A stretch of 64,000 nucleotides of DNA. It comes from Granulicella mallensis MP5ACTX8. Lineage in GTDB: Bacteria > Acidobacteriota > Terriglobia > Terriglobales > Acidobacteriaceae. The stretch lies in contig NC_016631.1 of the NCBI RefSeq assembly GCF_000178955.2, positions 3,286,001-3,350,000 of the forward strand, read 5' to 3'. The position numbers were made by a program, and so were the translations under genes. Positions 1 through 8,075 of this stretch are shown piece after piece. Under the pieces are notes generated by a model. The model was not told where the DNA came from and made no database searches. It saw only the letters and a program-made list of their open reading frames with translations. Each line of letters starts with the position of its first letter. Position 1 is the first letter of the stretch.

Positions 1-9
1 TATCTGGCG

Positions 10-55
10 GAAAGCAGATTCCCTGCGGGAATGACAACAAGAAAAGCAAAAACGA
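10..55. repeat. Partial copy of a dispersed palindromic repeat
   Basis: The sequence downstream of murB reads like the right arm of the long palindromes found at 3536-3735 and 36930-37184: AAGCAGATTCC, then GGGAATGACAACAAG and AAAAGCAAA. The core word here is CCCTGCGGGAATGAC rather than the CGCTCGGAATGAC form, and the same variant recurs at 57113-57175. Only one arm lies inside the window, so the left arm may lie before base 1. Confidence 0.6.
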
Positions 56-59
56 GCCG

Positions 60-1109
60 CTACCCGAGCACCACCGGTTCCCGTTCCAGTCGAATCCCGA
101 ACCGAATCTCTACCCCGGCCACAATCTCTTCTTCCAAATGCTCAACATCCGCAAACGTCGCGCCCCCGCGATTGGTCAGCGCCAACGTATGGCGCGTCGA
201 GATTCCCGCCGGACCGACACCATATCCCTTGACGAAGCCCGCACGTTCCAGCAACCAGGCTGCAGGCAGCTTCACGCAGCCCTCGCCCGCAGGCCAGCTA
301 GGCACGTCTTTAACCTCGCCCCCCACAGCTTTGGCGACCTCTGGAAGCAACGACGCAGCTACCACCGGGTTTTTGAAGAACGACCCCGCACTACGGCAGT
401 CCGGATCACCCTCGACAATCAGCATTCCCTTTGCCCGGCGAATCTCACGCACAGCAGCAGCGACCGCGACCAGCGACGGCGTTGGGTGAGCATCTGCGAA
501 ATGCTTCTGAAGATCGGCATAACGCAGCGTAGGCACTCCTCCCGCCCGAAGCTGAAAGCGTACGCGCGTAACGATATAACGGCCGCGAGCGTCCGTATTG
601 AACAAGCTCGCGCGATAGCGGAACCGGCACTCCTGCTTCGAAAGATCGACGAAGGCCTTCGCCTGCCGGTCGAAGGCCCGCACCGACACAATCGTCTCCG
701 AGACCTCCTGCCCGTAGGCCCCCACGTTCTGCACCGGAGTTCCCCCCACGCTGCCCGGAATCCCGGCAAGGCACTCGATACCGGCACACTCCGCCGCGAC
801 GGCCCGTGCGACAAATCCGTCCCAGGATTCGCCCGCACCGACCTCGAACACCCCATCGCCCAGCGCCTCGATGCCCGCAATCTTCATCTGGAGCACAAGA
901 CCGGCAAAGCCTTCGTCATGCACCAGCAGGTTGCTGCCGCCGCCCAGCAGGAAGAGCTCTACCCCCTGCGCTTCAGCCCAGGCAACGGCAGCCGCAACCT
1001 CCTGTTCCGTCGTCGCTTCGGCAAAATATCGTGCGGGGCCGCCGATTCGAAAGGTGGTCAACGGGGCGAGAGGAACGTCTTCACGGAGGGGCAGGCTTGC
1101 AGAGGTCAC
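60..1109 (-). CDS. murB: UDP-N-acetylenolpyruvoylglucosamine reductase (MurB)
   Basis: Cytoplasmic FAD enzyme that uses NADPH to reduce UDP-GlcNAc-enolpyruvate to UDP-MurNAc in peptidoglycan precursor synthesis. The N-terminus carries the family hallmark TTFRIGGPARYFAE (about residues 18-31). It is followed by the FAD-binding LLGGGSNLLVHDEGFAG and the loop GIPGSVGGTPVQNVGAYGQE. The C-terminal part has CRSAGSFFKNPVV, whose Ser is the usual proton donor. The 349-residue length fits the long type I MurB class of E. coli. The start is a GTG (1107-1109) with only a weak GGGG upstream, so the exact first residue is uncertain. It is divergent from the bacilliredoxin gene across about 110 bp and appears monocistronic here. 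Confidence 0.96.
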   Translation of the reverse strand: MTSASLPLREDVPLAPLTTFRIGGPARYFAEATTEQEVAAAVAWAEAQGVELFLLGGGSNLLVHDEGFAGLVLQMKIAGIEALGDGVFEVGAGESWDGFVARAVAAECAGIECLAGIPGSVGGTPVQNVGAYGQEVSETIVSVRAFDRQAKAFVDLSKQECRFRYRASLFNTDARGRYIVTRVRFQLRAGGVPTLRYADLQKHFADAHPTPSLVAVAAAVREIRRAKGMLIVEGDPDCRSAGSFFKNPVVAASLLPEVAKAVGGEVKDVPSWPAGEGCVKLPAAWLLERAGFVKGYGVGPAGISTRHTLALTNRGGATFADVEHLEEEIVAGVEIRFGIRLEREPVVLG

Positions 1110-1218
1110 GGCTTCGAGAATACCCCCTTAAAACCCTAACCACAGGTGCCCTTTTTGATGCGACCAAAGCAAGAGCCGTACAATCAAATACAGAACGTAA
1201 GGTCCCAGGAGGAAGTAA

Positions 1219-1644
1219 ATGTATCCAGAGTTGATGGTAATTCCGATGCGCGAAGAGTTGACGAAGGCCGGTGTGCAGGAAGCACGCTCCAGCGCGGACG
1301 TCGATGCCGCTGTTGCACAGCCCGGAACCACGATGCTCGTCGTCAATTCCATCTGCGGCTGCGCCGCGGGCAAGATGCGCCCAGGCGTACGTCTCGCGCT
1401 GCAGCACACCACCAAGCCCGACCATGCCGTAACGGTCTTCGCCGGCCAGGACCGCGAAGCCACCGACCGTGCCCGCAGCTACTTCCAGGGACATCCGCCG
1501 ACGTCGCCTGCCATCGCCATCCTGCGCGACGGACAGCTCGTCTACCTGATGCAGCGCTCCGCGATCGAAAGCTCGACCGCTCCGGCGATTGCCCAGGAAC
1601 TGACCCGCGCCTTCGAGACCTACTGCTCGAAAGCAACGGCCTAA
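1219..1644 (+). CDS. Bacilliredoxin, BrxA/BrxB (YphP/YqiW) family
   Basis: A small thioredoxin-fold protein of 141 residues, the usual family length. It carries the bacilliredoxin active site CGC in the context NSICGCAAG (about residues 43-51), near an N-terminal MYPELMVIPMREELT, which is also a family signature. In Bacillus, such proteins remove bacillithiol from S-bacillithiolated proteins. Acidobacteria often carry the fold, but whether this host makes bacillithiol cannot be told from this window. The start is well supported by AGGAGG about 7 bases before the ATG. The gene stands alone between murB and proC and is followed at once by the G-rich heptad array and hairpin at 1648-1741. Confidence 0.92.
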   Translation: MYPELMVIPMREELTKAGVQEARSSADVDAAVAQPGTTMLVVNSICGCAAGKMRPGVRLALQHTTKPDHAVTVFAGQDREATDRARSYFQGHPPTSPAIAILRDGQLVYLMQRSAIESSTAPAIAQELTRAFETYCSKATA

Positions 1645-1647
1645 AAG

Positions 1648-1741
1648 CAGGGATTAGGGAACAGGGATTAGGGATTAGGGATTAGAAAACAGGAAACAGC
1701 GCACCAGGGCTGTTTCCTGTTTTCTGTTCCCTAATCCCTGC
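1648..1741 (+). terminator. G-rich heptad array nested in a double inverted repeat
   Basis: Starting 4 bases after the bacilliredoxin stop there are five tandem heptads of the form GGGATTA/GGGAACA (1650-1684), giving five GGG tracts separated by four bases each, a classic G-quadruplex-capable pattern. A perfect 16-bp inverted repeat follows (1685-1700 with 1709-1724, loop of 8). The first 17-18 bases (from 1648) also pair perfectly with 1724-1741, so the hairpin is enclosed by an outer stem. No long T tract follows. The likely role is transcription termination or mRNA 3'-end protection between the bacilliredoxin and proC genes; the G-quadruplex is inference. Confidence 0.7.
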
Positions 1742-1760
1742 ATTTGATAGCCTTGCAAGC

Positions 1761-2585
1761 ATGACCTCTAATAACGCAGAGCTTCGTGTCGCCATTCTTG
1801 GCACCGGCAAGATGGGCGGCATTCTGCTGCAAGGCTTTCTGAAAGCCGGGTTCCTCAAACCCGAGCAGATCTTCGCGACCGTTGCGCACGAAGCACGGGC
1901 ACAAGCTCTTTCCAGCCAGCTTGGCATCACCGTCACAACCGACAATCTTGAGGCCGCGCAAAAGGCTGACGTCATCCTGCTCGGCGTAAAGCCCTTTCAG
2001 ATCGCGGACGTAGTCCACCAGATCAAGCCCGCGCTCACTCCGGGCAAACTGCTGGTGTCGTTCGCGGCCTCGGTCAAGACCCGCGCCATTGAAGACGCTG
2101 CCGGTGCGGAGATCGCGGTGGTACGCGCCATGCCCAATACCCCGTCGATGGTCGGCGCGGGCATTGCCGCTCTCTGCCGGGGCAGGTTTGTCACGGACGA
2201 ACAACTGCGCATCGCCGAACAGATCTTCGCGACCGTCGGACGTACCGTCGTCGTCGATGAAAAGCACATGGACGCTGTAACGGGCCTCTCCGGCTCCGGA
2301 CCAGCCTTCCTGTACATCATCATCGAGGCCCTTGCCGAAGCGGGCGTCAACGTCGGTCTGCCCCGCGACATCGCAACCCAACTGGCCGCACAGACCACCT
2401 ACGGCGCGGCCAAGATGGTGCTCGAGACCGGCTCCCATCCCGCGCTGCTCAAGGATGAGGTCACCACCCCTGCCGGTTGCACCGTCGACGGCATCCTCGA
2501 ACTGGAAGAGGGTGGCCTGCGCGTGACACTTATCAAGGCCGTTAAACGCGCAACGCAACGAGCTCGTGAGCTCGCGAACAGCTAA
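1761..2585 (+). CDS. proC: Pyrroline-5-carboxylate reductase
   Basis: Catalyses the last step of proline synthesis, NAD(P)H-dependent reduction of pyrroline-5-carboxylate, in the cytoplasm. The Rossmann motif VAILGTGKMGGILL lies at residues 9-22. ADVILLGVKPFQ and VRAMPNTPSMVGAGIAA follow, and the C-terminal dimerisation domain carries the ProC signature VTGLSGSGPAFLYIIIEALAEAGV plus the DEVTTPAGCTVDGI substrate-binding segment. The length of 274 residues is normal. The gene is followed 18 bases later by the heme A synthase gene on the same strand, so the two may be co-transcribed, although their functions are unrelated. No clear Shine-Dalgarno sequence precedes the ATG. Confidence 0.96.
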   Translation: MTSNNAELRVAILGTGKMGGILLQGFLKAGFLKPEQIFATVAHEARAQALSSQLGITVTTDNLEAAQKADVILLGVKPFQIADVVHQIKPALTPGKLLVSFAASVKTRAIEDAAGAEIAVVRAMPNTPSMVGAGIAALCRGRFVTDEQLRIAEQIFATVGRTVVVDEKHMDAVTGLSGSGPAFLYIIIEALAEAGVNVGLPRDIATQLAAQTTYGAAKMVLETGSHPALLKDEVTTPAGCTVDGILELEEGGLRVTLIKAVKRATQRARELANS

Positions 2586-2603
2586 GCGCACTATCATCGA
2601 AAC

Positions 2604-3518
2604 ATGAGCGGAATCGTACGTGCGTTGCGCAACGGGCGCGGCCTCACAGCCTATGCGTGGTGTGTGCTGGCCTTCATGGTCCTCGTCGTCCTGGAGGGCG
2701 CCATCGTGCGTGCCACAGGCTCCGGCGCTGGTTGCGGCAATCACTGGCCGCTGTGCAACGGTGACTTCTTTCCCCATCACCCACGGCTGGCTACGATCAT
2801 CGAATACACGCATCGGTCGATGACCGGCTTCTGCTCTACGATGGTTGCGATCCTGATCGCCTGGGTCTTCTTCGCTCGGTCCAAGGGCGATCGCGCGCGA
2901 AGAGCCGCGGTCTGGGTTGGAGTTTTGCTGTTGACCGAAGCCCTGCTGGGCGCGGTGCTGGTGAAAGGCGGCTATGTCGAGACCAATGCCTCGAACGCCC
3001 GCGTCTTCATGCAGTGCATCCACTTCACCAATACGATGCTGCTGATCGCCGCACTGACCCTCACGGTCTGGTGGCTACGTGTTAGGTCCGGCTTCGAGTC
3101 CAGACTCGCACCGGAGGCCAGAAGCCTGGCGTGGCTCTCTATCGTGGCTACGCTGGTGGTAGGCGCAACGGGCTCTGTGGCCGCACTTGCCGACACGCTC
3201 TTTCCCTCCCCCTCCGTCCTCGCGGGTCTGGCCGATGACTTCGCAGCAGCAGCGCCGCTGATGGTGCGTATGCGCTGGCTGCATCCTGCCGCCGCCTTGG
3301 TCGGCGTTGTCTGTGTTGCGTGGCTCTACCTGCGAGTTCGATCGAAGGCCGCGCGCTGGGTGATGGCACTGCTCGTATTGCAAATCGTGCTTGGCGTAGG
3401 GGACGTACTTCTTCTCGCGCCAACATGGATGCAGGTGTTGCACCTGCTTGGCGCGGACCTTTATTGGATCGCGTTGATCGCGCTGGGTGCGGATATCATC
3501 GCGCCACAACGAAGTTAA
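2604..3518 (+). CDS. ctaA: Heme A synthase, CtaA/COX15 family
   Basis: An inner-membrane protein that oxidises the C8 methyl of heme O to give heme A for aa3-type oxidases. Eight hydrophobic segments are visible in 304 residues. After the first helix comes GSGAGCGNHWPLCNG, containing the paired periplasmic cysteines of this family. The four conserved helix histidines appear in EYTHRSMTG, QCIHFTNT, MRWLHPAAAL and VLHLLGADLYW, matching the two heme-binding bundle halves. It lies 18 bases after proC. No cytochrome oxidase or ctaB gene is present in the window, so its partner genes are elsewhere. A long palindromic repeat begins 17 bases after its stop and may end the transcript. Confidence 0.93.
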   Translation: MSGIVRALRNGRGLTAYAWCVLAFMVLVVLEGAIVRATGSGAGCGNHWPLCNGDFFPHHPRLATIIEYTHRSMTGFCSTMVAILIAWVFFARSKGDRARRAAVWVGVLLLTEALLGAVLVKGGYVETNASNARVFMQCIHFTNTMLLIAALTLTVWWLRVRSGFESRLAPEARSLAWLSIVATLVVGATGSVAALADTLFPSPSVLAGLADDFAAAAPLMVRMRWLHPAAALVGVVCVAWLYLRVRSKAARWVMALLVLQIVLGVGDVLLLAPTWMQVLHLLGADLYWIALIALGADIIAPQRS

Positions 3519-3535
3519 AGCGGCTGCAACGCTTA

Positions 3536-3735
3536 GCTTTTGCCTTTCTTGTTTGTCATTCCGAGCGCAGCGAGCGAATCTGCTTCCTCCCGTTCTTTGG
3601 TCGTATCACCCAAAAGCCGGTGGCCAGGACCGACGTCGCTTGATCGGGCTAGCCACTGTGGTGGCGCAGGCGAAAAACGGGAGGAAGCAGATTCGCTCGC
3701 TACGCTCGGAATGACAAACAAGAAAAGCAAAGGCA
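3536..3735. repeat. Long palindromic dispersed repeat, family A copy 1
   Basis: Two near-identical arms of roughly 58 bp (3536-3593 and 3676-3734) face each other around an 80-bp centre. The arms contain GTCATTCCGAGCG, CAGCGAGCGAATCTGC and TTCCTCCCGTT, and their reverse complements. The same arm words recur at 36930-37184 and 58021-58190, and half copies lie at 10-55 and 57113-57175. It sits exactly between the convergent heme A synthase and aminotransferase genes, where its hairpin could end transcription from both sides. The open frames across it (peptides of the 'VIPSAASESASS' sort) are artefacts. Confidence 0.88.
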
Positions 3736-3772
3736 AGAGCAAAGATACTGCCACAGCTCTACTCAAACTGGC

Positions 3773-5143
3773 TCAAACACACTTCTCATCGGCCAGCGAA
3801 AGATGCTTGTCCAACGCATCGATCCCCCGATCAAGCTCCTCTTTGGTCACAATCAACGGTGGCGCAATGACAAAGTGGCTCACCCACGCCTGGATCGCAA
3901 CGCCGTCGGCAAACATCTTGCCCGCAATCTGATCGACGAGCAGCGGCGCACCCGAGACCTTATCGGTATAGGTGTTGAATGGCTCCTTCGTCTCGCGGTT
4001 CTTGACGAGATCCACCGCCCAGAACAGGCCCTTACCCCGTACCTCGCCGATGCTGCGATGCTTCTCTTTCAAAGCCCGCAACTTCGATTCGACATAAGGC
4101 GCCAGTTCAGCGGCACGGTCGACGAGGTTCAAACGCTGCATCTCGTGGATCGTGGCGACCGCGGGAGCGAGCGTCATCGGATGCGCCTCATAGGTGTGCC
4201 CATGCGCAAAGTAGTGGTCGAGGAAGAAATCGCCGATCTTCTCCGAGGTTGCACAGAGTCCCAGAGGTACATACGCAGAGGTGATGCCCTTCGCCGTAAC
4301 CAGAATGTCCGGGGTCACTCCCCAGTGCTCGACGGCAAACCACTTGCCCGTACGGCCCCAGCCGGTCATTACTTCGTCGGCGATCATTAGCACGCCGTTC
4401 TCATCGCAGATCTTCCGCAGCTTCGGGAAGTATTCGTCCGGCGGAACGAGGACGCCGTTCGTTCCCACGATCGGCTCCAGCAACACCGCGGCCACATCCG
4501 ACTCATTCCGAATCATGTGCTCGATGTAGTCAGCACAGGCGACGCCGCACTGCGGATAGGTATGCTTCATCGGGCACCGATAGCAGTTGACCTCCGGGCC
4601 AAAGACGACGCCCGGCCCCTTACCGCCCGGCTCCATCGCCCAGCGGCGCGGATCGCCGGTCGCTGCAATGCTTCCCGACGTCGAGCCATGATAGGAGCGG
4701 TAGCGTGCGATGATCTTCGACTTGCCCGTATACATGCGGGCAATCTTGAACGCGGCCTCATTGGCCTCCGTGCCGGAGGTCGTGAAGAAGAACTTGTTGA
4801 TCCCCTCGGGCAAGACCTCAAGTAACAGCTTCGAGAGTTCGGCCCGCGTCGCGGTTGCATAACCCGGCATGGCGTAGGGCAACTCACGAGCCTGCTGCGC
4901 GATGGATTCCACTACCACCGGATTCTTGTGGCCCAGGTTGACGCACATCAACTGCGACGAGAAGTCGAGGTAGCGCTTGCCCGCGCCGTCGATGATGTAG
5001 CAGTCCTCAGCGTCGGCGATGTGCACGGGGTTCCAGCTCTTCTGGAAACGCCAGGTGCCATAGTTCAGGCGGCGGGTAAGATCGACGATCTCTTCAGAGG
5101 TCATGCCGTGCATGTTTTGCGGAAGCGTATCGGTAGGGCTCAT
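3773..5143 (-). CDS. Class III (omega) aminotransferase, probable beta-alanine/beta-aminoisobutyrate transaminase
   Basis: PLP enzyme of 456 residues in the aspartate-aminotransferase fold type I, class III. TTSGTEANEAAFKIAR is the phosphate-binding region, IADEVMTGWGRTGKWFA holds the PLP-contacting Asp, and DILVTAKGITSAYVPLG holds the Schiff-base Lys. A CYRCPMKHTYPQCGVAC stretch is cysteine-rich, as in several omega-aminotransferases. It is the last gene of the pyrimidine operon, and its ATG overlaps the stop of the NCS1 permease by four bases (ATGA). That context makes beta-alanine or beta-aminoisobutyrate, the end products of reductive pyrimidine breakdown, the likely amino donors, giving malonate semialdehyde or its methyl form. 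No semialdehyde dehydrogenase is present nearby. A GABA or taurine specificity cannot be excluded by sequence alone. Confidence 0.88.
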   Translation of the reverse strand: MSPTDTLPQNMHGMTSEEIVDLTRRLNYGTWRFQKSWNPVHIADAEDCYIIDGAGKRYLDFSSQLMCVNLGHKNPVVVESIAQQARELPYAMPGYATATRAELSKLLLEVLPEGINKFFFTTSGTEANEAAFKIARMYTGKSKIIARYRSYHGSTSGSIAATGDPRRWAMEPGGKGPGVVFGPEVNCYRCPMKHTYPQCGVACADYIEHMIRNESDVAAVLLEPIVGTNGVLVPPDEYFPKLRKICDENGVLMIADEVMTGWGRTGKWFAVEHWGVTPDILVTAKGITSAYVPLGLCATSEKIGDFFLDHYFAHGHTYEAHPMTLAPAVATIHEMQRLNLVDRAAELAPYVESKLRALKEKHRSIGEVRGKGLFWAVDLVKNRETKEPFNTYTDKVSGAPLLVDQIAGKMFADGVAIQAWVSHFVIAPPLIVTKEELDRGIDALDKHLSLADEKCV

Positions 5144-6612
5144 ACATTGCCTTTCGTGTCAGTGAGTGCGAGCGGCAGACGCCGGGCATGACCCAGCATC
5201 AGTAGATAATAAAGTCCGCCGGACAGGAAAAACCCGACGAACCAGGCGTAGTCATAGAGAAACGCGATCTGAGGAACGAACCGCCCGATCAGCGCCACCG
5301 TTACCCCTAAGATAAGCGCGATCAGGGCGACGGGATTGAAACCATTCTTGTACTCGTAGATTCCCCCGCGACGATAGAGCGAGTATGTATCAAGCTGCTT
5401 GTGGCGCACGAGAAAGTAATCGACGACCATGATGCCTGCAACCGGGCCAAGCAGTCCCGAATAACCCACCAGCCAGCCGAACACATAACTGCCGAACGTC
5501 GCCATCAGCTTCCAGGGCATCATCGCGAGTCCGAGGAACCCCGTAATCAGCCCACCGGTACGAAAGCTGATCAGCCGAGGCGCGAGGTTCGAGAAGTCGT
5601 TCGACGGCCCGACCACGTTAGCGCCGATATTCACGTTCATCGTCGCAATCAACAGTCCCACCAGGCCGAGCAGCGCGATCCACGGTTGATGAAACTTGCC
5701 CAGCAGCGTCACCGGATTCCATATTGGCTCGCCAAACACCACCGTCGAGGCGGAGGTCACGGCGATCCCCACAAACGAGTACAGGGTCATCGCCACCGGC
5801 AACCCGAAGGCTTGCCCCGCAATCTGTGAGTCCTGGCTCTTCGCATACCTTGTGAAGTCCGGGATATTCAGCGACACCGTAGCCCAGTATCCGACCATCG
5901 CCGTAAGCGAGGGAAAGAAGAAGTGCCAGAACCCGGCATGCGTCGCAAACTTACTGGGAGCCGCCAGCATTGGCCCAAAGCCGCCCGCGCGATGCAGCAT
6001 GTATCCCAGCAGCACCAGCGACAGAATCAGCATCAAGGGCGCGGAGAAACTCTGCAGGAACCGGATCGACTCCACCCCCCGCCATACCACCAGCATATTG
6101 AGAGCCCAGAACCCTAGAAAGCATAGCCACGTCACGCTCGGCATATGCTCGGCCCGTGGCCACAACACCACGACCATCGCCGCAATCGCCTGTCCGCCGA
6201 TCCACGATTGAATCCCGAACCAGCCGCACGCGACGATCGCACGCAGCATCGCCGGGATATTCGCCCCCACCGGCCCGAAGGAGGCTCGTACAAAGACCGG
6301 GAACGGAATGCCGTACTTCGCTCCCGCATGGGCATTCAGCAGCATAGGAATGAGGACAATCAGATTGCCCAACAGGATCGTACCCACCGCCTGTTTCCAG
6401 TTCATCCCGCCGGCGATCAATGACGCCGCCAGCATGTAGGTCGTCACCTCCATCGACATGGAGAACCACAGAGCGATGTAGTTATACGTGCTCCAGGTAC
6501 GCTGCGAGGGCTCCGTCGGCGCAAGGTCTGCGTTGTACAGGCGTGGATCGGGCGCAAACTCCGCCCCCATCTGATCGCTGTCCAATACGGCCCTCGTAAC
6601 GGTTGGAATCAA
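5140..6612 (-). CDS. NCS1-family nucleobase:cation symporter
   Basis: Inner-membrane permease of the nucleobase:cation symporter-1 family, with about twelve hydrophobic segments. The N-terminal RLYNADLAPTEPSQRTWSTYNYIALW is the family signature, followed by YGIPFPVFVRASFGPVGANIPAMLRA and GWFGIQSWIGGQA. The start chosen is a TTG at 6612 that overlaps the dihydropyrimidinase stop (TTGA). It is preceded five bases earlier by GGAGGG, whereas the later in-frame ATG at 6570 has no ribosome binding site. With this start the protein has 490 residues. Its position inside the uracil-degradation operon points to uracil, thymine, dihydropyrimidine or hydantoin uptake; purines or allantoin are alternatives within the family. 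Confidence 0.9.
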   Translation of the reverse strand: MIPTVTRAVLDSDQMGAEFAPDPRLYNADLAPTEPSQRTWSTYNYIALWFSMSMEVTTYMLAASLIAGGMNWKQAVGTILLGNLIVLIPMLLNAHAGAKYGIPFPVFVRASFGPVGANIPAMLRAIVACGWFGIQSWIGGQAIAAMVVVLWPRAEHMPSVTWLCFLGFWALNMLVVWRGVESIRFLQSFSAPLMLILSLVLLGYMLHRAGGFGPMLAAPSKFATHAGFWHFFFPSLTAMVGYWATVSLNIPDFTRYAKSQDSQIAGQAFGLPVAMTLYSFVGIAVTSASTVVFGEPIWNPVTLLGKFHQPWIALLGLVGLLIATMNVNIGANVVGPSNDFSNLAPRLISFRTGGLITGFLGLAMMPWKLMATFGSYVFGWLVGYSGLLGPVAGIMVVDYFLVRHKQLDTYSLYRRGGIYEYKNGFNPVALIALILGVTVALIGRFVPQIAFLYDYAWFVGFFLSGGLYYLLMLGHARRLPLALTDTKGNV

Positions 6613-8024
6613 GCAAACCCTCCGGCATTCGCCTCGCGCCGCACAAATCGTCCTCGTCCGGTCGCGCCCAGAAACTTCCCGGGCTGTACGGTATTGTCGA
6701 CCACGAGCTCTCCACGGGAGAACACCTTTGCGGCGTTGCCCTGCACCTTCCAACCTTCAAACATGGAGTAGTCGGTGGCCATGCACTGCGTCGCCGCCGA
6801 GATGGTGTACTCCGCCTTCGGGTCCCAGAGCAGAATGTCAGCGTCCAGCCCCGGAGCGATGGTGCCCTTCTGCTTGCCCATGCCAAAGATACGAGCCGGT
6901 GCCGTGCAGCAGAGCTCGACGAACTTCTCCTGCGTGATGCGTCCGGCATTCACGCCAAAATGCCACAGGATCTGCAAGCGGTTTTCGATACCCGGACCGC
7001 CGTTTGGAATCTTCGTAAAGTTACCGCGCCCGAGTTCCTTCTGATCGGCAAAGCGGAAGGGACAATGGTCGGTCGAAACAACCGAGAGCGATCCCTCCAC
7101 AAGCGCCTTCCACAGCGGAGCCTGATGCCGTTTTTCGCGGAGCGGTGGCGTGAAGACGAACTTCGCCTCCTCCCAGCTCTTGCCGGGCATCTGGTCTTCG
7201 AGAGAGAGCACCAGGTACTGCGTACAGGTTTCAGCCAGCGCCTTTGCGCCGCGTGCCTGCATGAACTTCAATTCGTCCAGCGCGTACTCGTTCGACAGAT
7301 GCACGATGTAGACCGCCGCTCCGGCCATATCGGCAAGAGCGATAGCCCGATGCGTTGCTTCTGCCTCAGCCTTCGGCGAACGCGAGAGCGCGTGATAGTG
7401 CGGAGCCGTCTTCCCTTCGGCAATCATCTGCGCCACGACGATATCAATCGCGCTGCCGTTCTCCGCATGGATGCAACATAGAGCGTTCAAGGCCGCAGCC
7501 TTCTGCATGACCTTGAACATCAGGCCGTCGTCGATCATCAGCACGCCTGGATAAGCCATGAACAGCTTGAAGCTCGAGATACCAGCAGCCAGCATCTCCT
7601 CCATCTCGCGCAAACCTTGCGAACCATCCCCAGGCCCAAGGTCGGTTACCGCCATATGCAGCGAGAAGTCCACACACGCCTTGTTGTCGGACTTCTTAAG
7701 CCAGGTAGCCAGCGCCTCCTTCATGGTGTGGCCCTGCGACTGCAGGGCAAAGTCGATCACCGTTGTCGTGCCTCCGACTGCGGCGGCCTGCGTGCCCGTA
7801 GTGTAGTCATCCGCCGAAGTCGTTCCACCAAAGGGCATGTCGAGATGGGTGTGCACATCAATACCGCCCGGCATCACCAGCAGGCCCGTCGCATCGACAA
7901 CAGTATGGCCCGCAATATCCAGTCCCGGCCCCACCTTCGCGATCTTCTCGCCTTCCATCAACACATCGAGCAACTGCGAACGATCCGAACTTACCACTGT
8001 TCCGTTCTGAATCAGCGTTCCCAT
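6609..8024 (-). CDS. Dihydropyrimidinase (hydantoinase)
   Basis: Cyclic amidohydrolase that opens 5,6-dihydrouracil or dihydrothymine to N-carbamoyl-beta-amino acids. VMPGGIDVHTHLDMPFGG carries the first metal-binding His-x-His. ISSFKLFMAYPG carries the carbamylated Lys bridging the two zinc ions. Later metal ligands lie in CIHAENG and VYIVHLSNE, and VSTDHCPF carries the catalytic Asp. The ATG at 8024 is preferred because GGAGG lies nine bases upstream; the GTG three codons earlier abuts that same sequence and has no room for ribosome binding. Length is 471 residues, standard for the family. It lies 51 bp after preA in the operon and its stop overlaps the TTG start of the permease. Confidence 0.95.
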   Translation of the reverse strand: MGTLIQNGTVVSSDRSQLLDVLMEGEKIAKVGPGLDIAGHTVVDATGLLVMPGGIDVHTHLDMPFGGTTSADDYTTGTQAAAVGGTTTVIDFALQSQGHTMKEALATWLKKSDNKACVDFSLHMAVTDLGPGDGSQGLREMEEMLAAGISSFKLFMAYPGVLMIDDGLMFKVMQKAAALNALCCIHAENGSAIDIVVAQMIAEGKTAPHYHALSRSPKAEAEATHRAIALADMAGAAVYIVHLSNEYALDELKFMQARGAKALAETCTQYLVLSLEDQMPGKSWEEAKFVFTPPLREKRHQAPLWKALVEGSLSVVSTDHCPFRFADQKELGRGNFTKIPNGGPGIENRLQILWHFGVNAGRITQEKFVELCCTAPARIFGMGKQKGTIAPGLDADILLWDPKAEYTISAATQCMATDYSMFEGWKVQGNAAKVFSRGELVVDNTVQPGKFLGATGRGRFVRREANAGGFA

Positions 8025-8075
8025 GTCCCTCACCCTCCAACTCGCAACTCGAAACTCGAGCCTGAAAGCCGCTTT

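Noticed and set aside
1731-3023. Long minus-strand open frame of 430 codons opposite proC and the start of ctaA.
   Set aside because: Both opposite genes are certain; the frame has no domain and is the usual antisense shadow of GC-rich codon use.
3540-3932. Open frames across the palindromic repeats that would encode peptides like VIPSAASESASS.
   Set aside because: They arise from translation of the repeat arms in either direction and recur with each copy; they are not genes.
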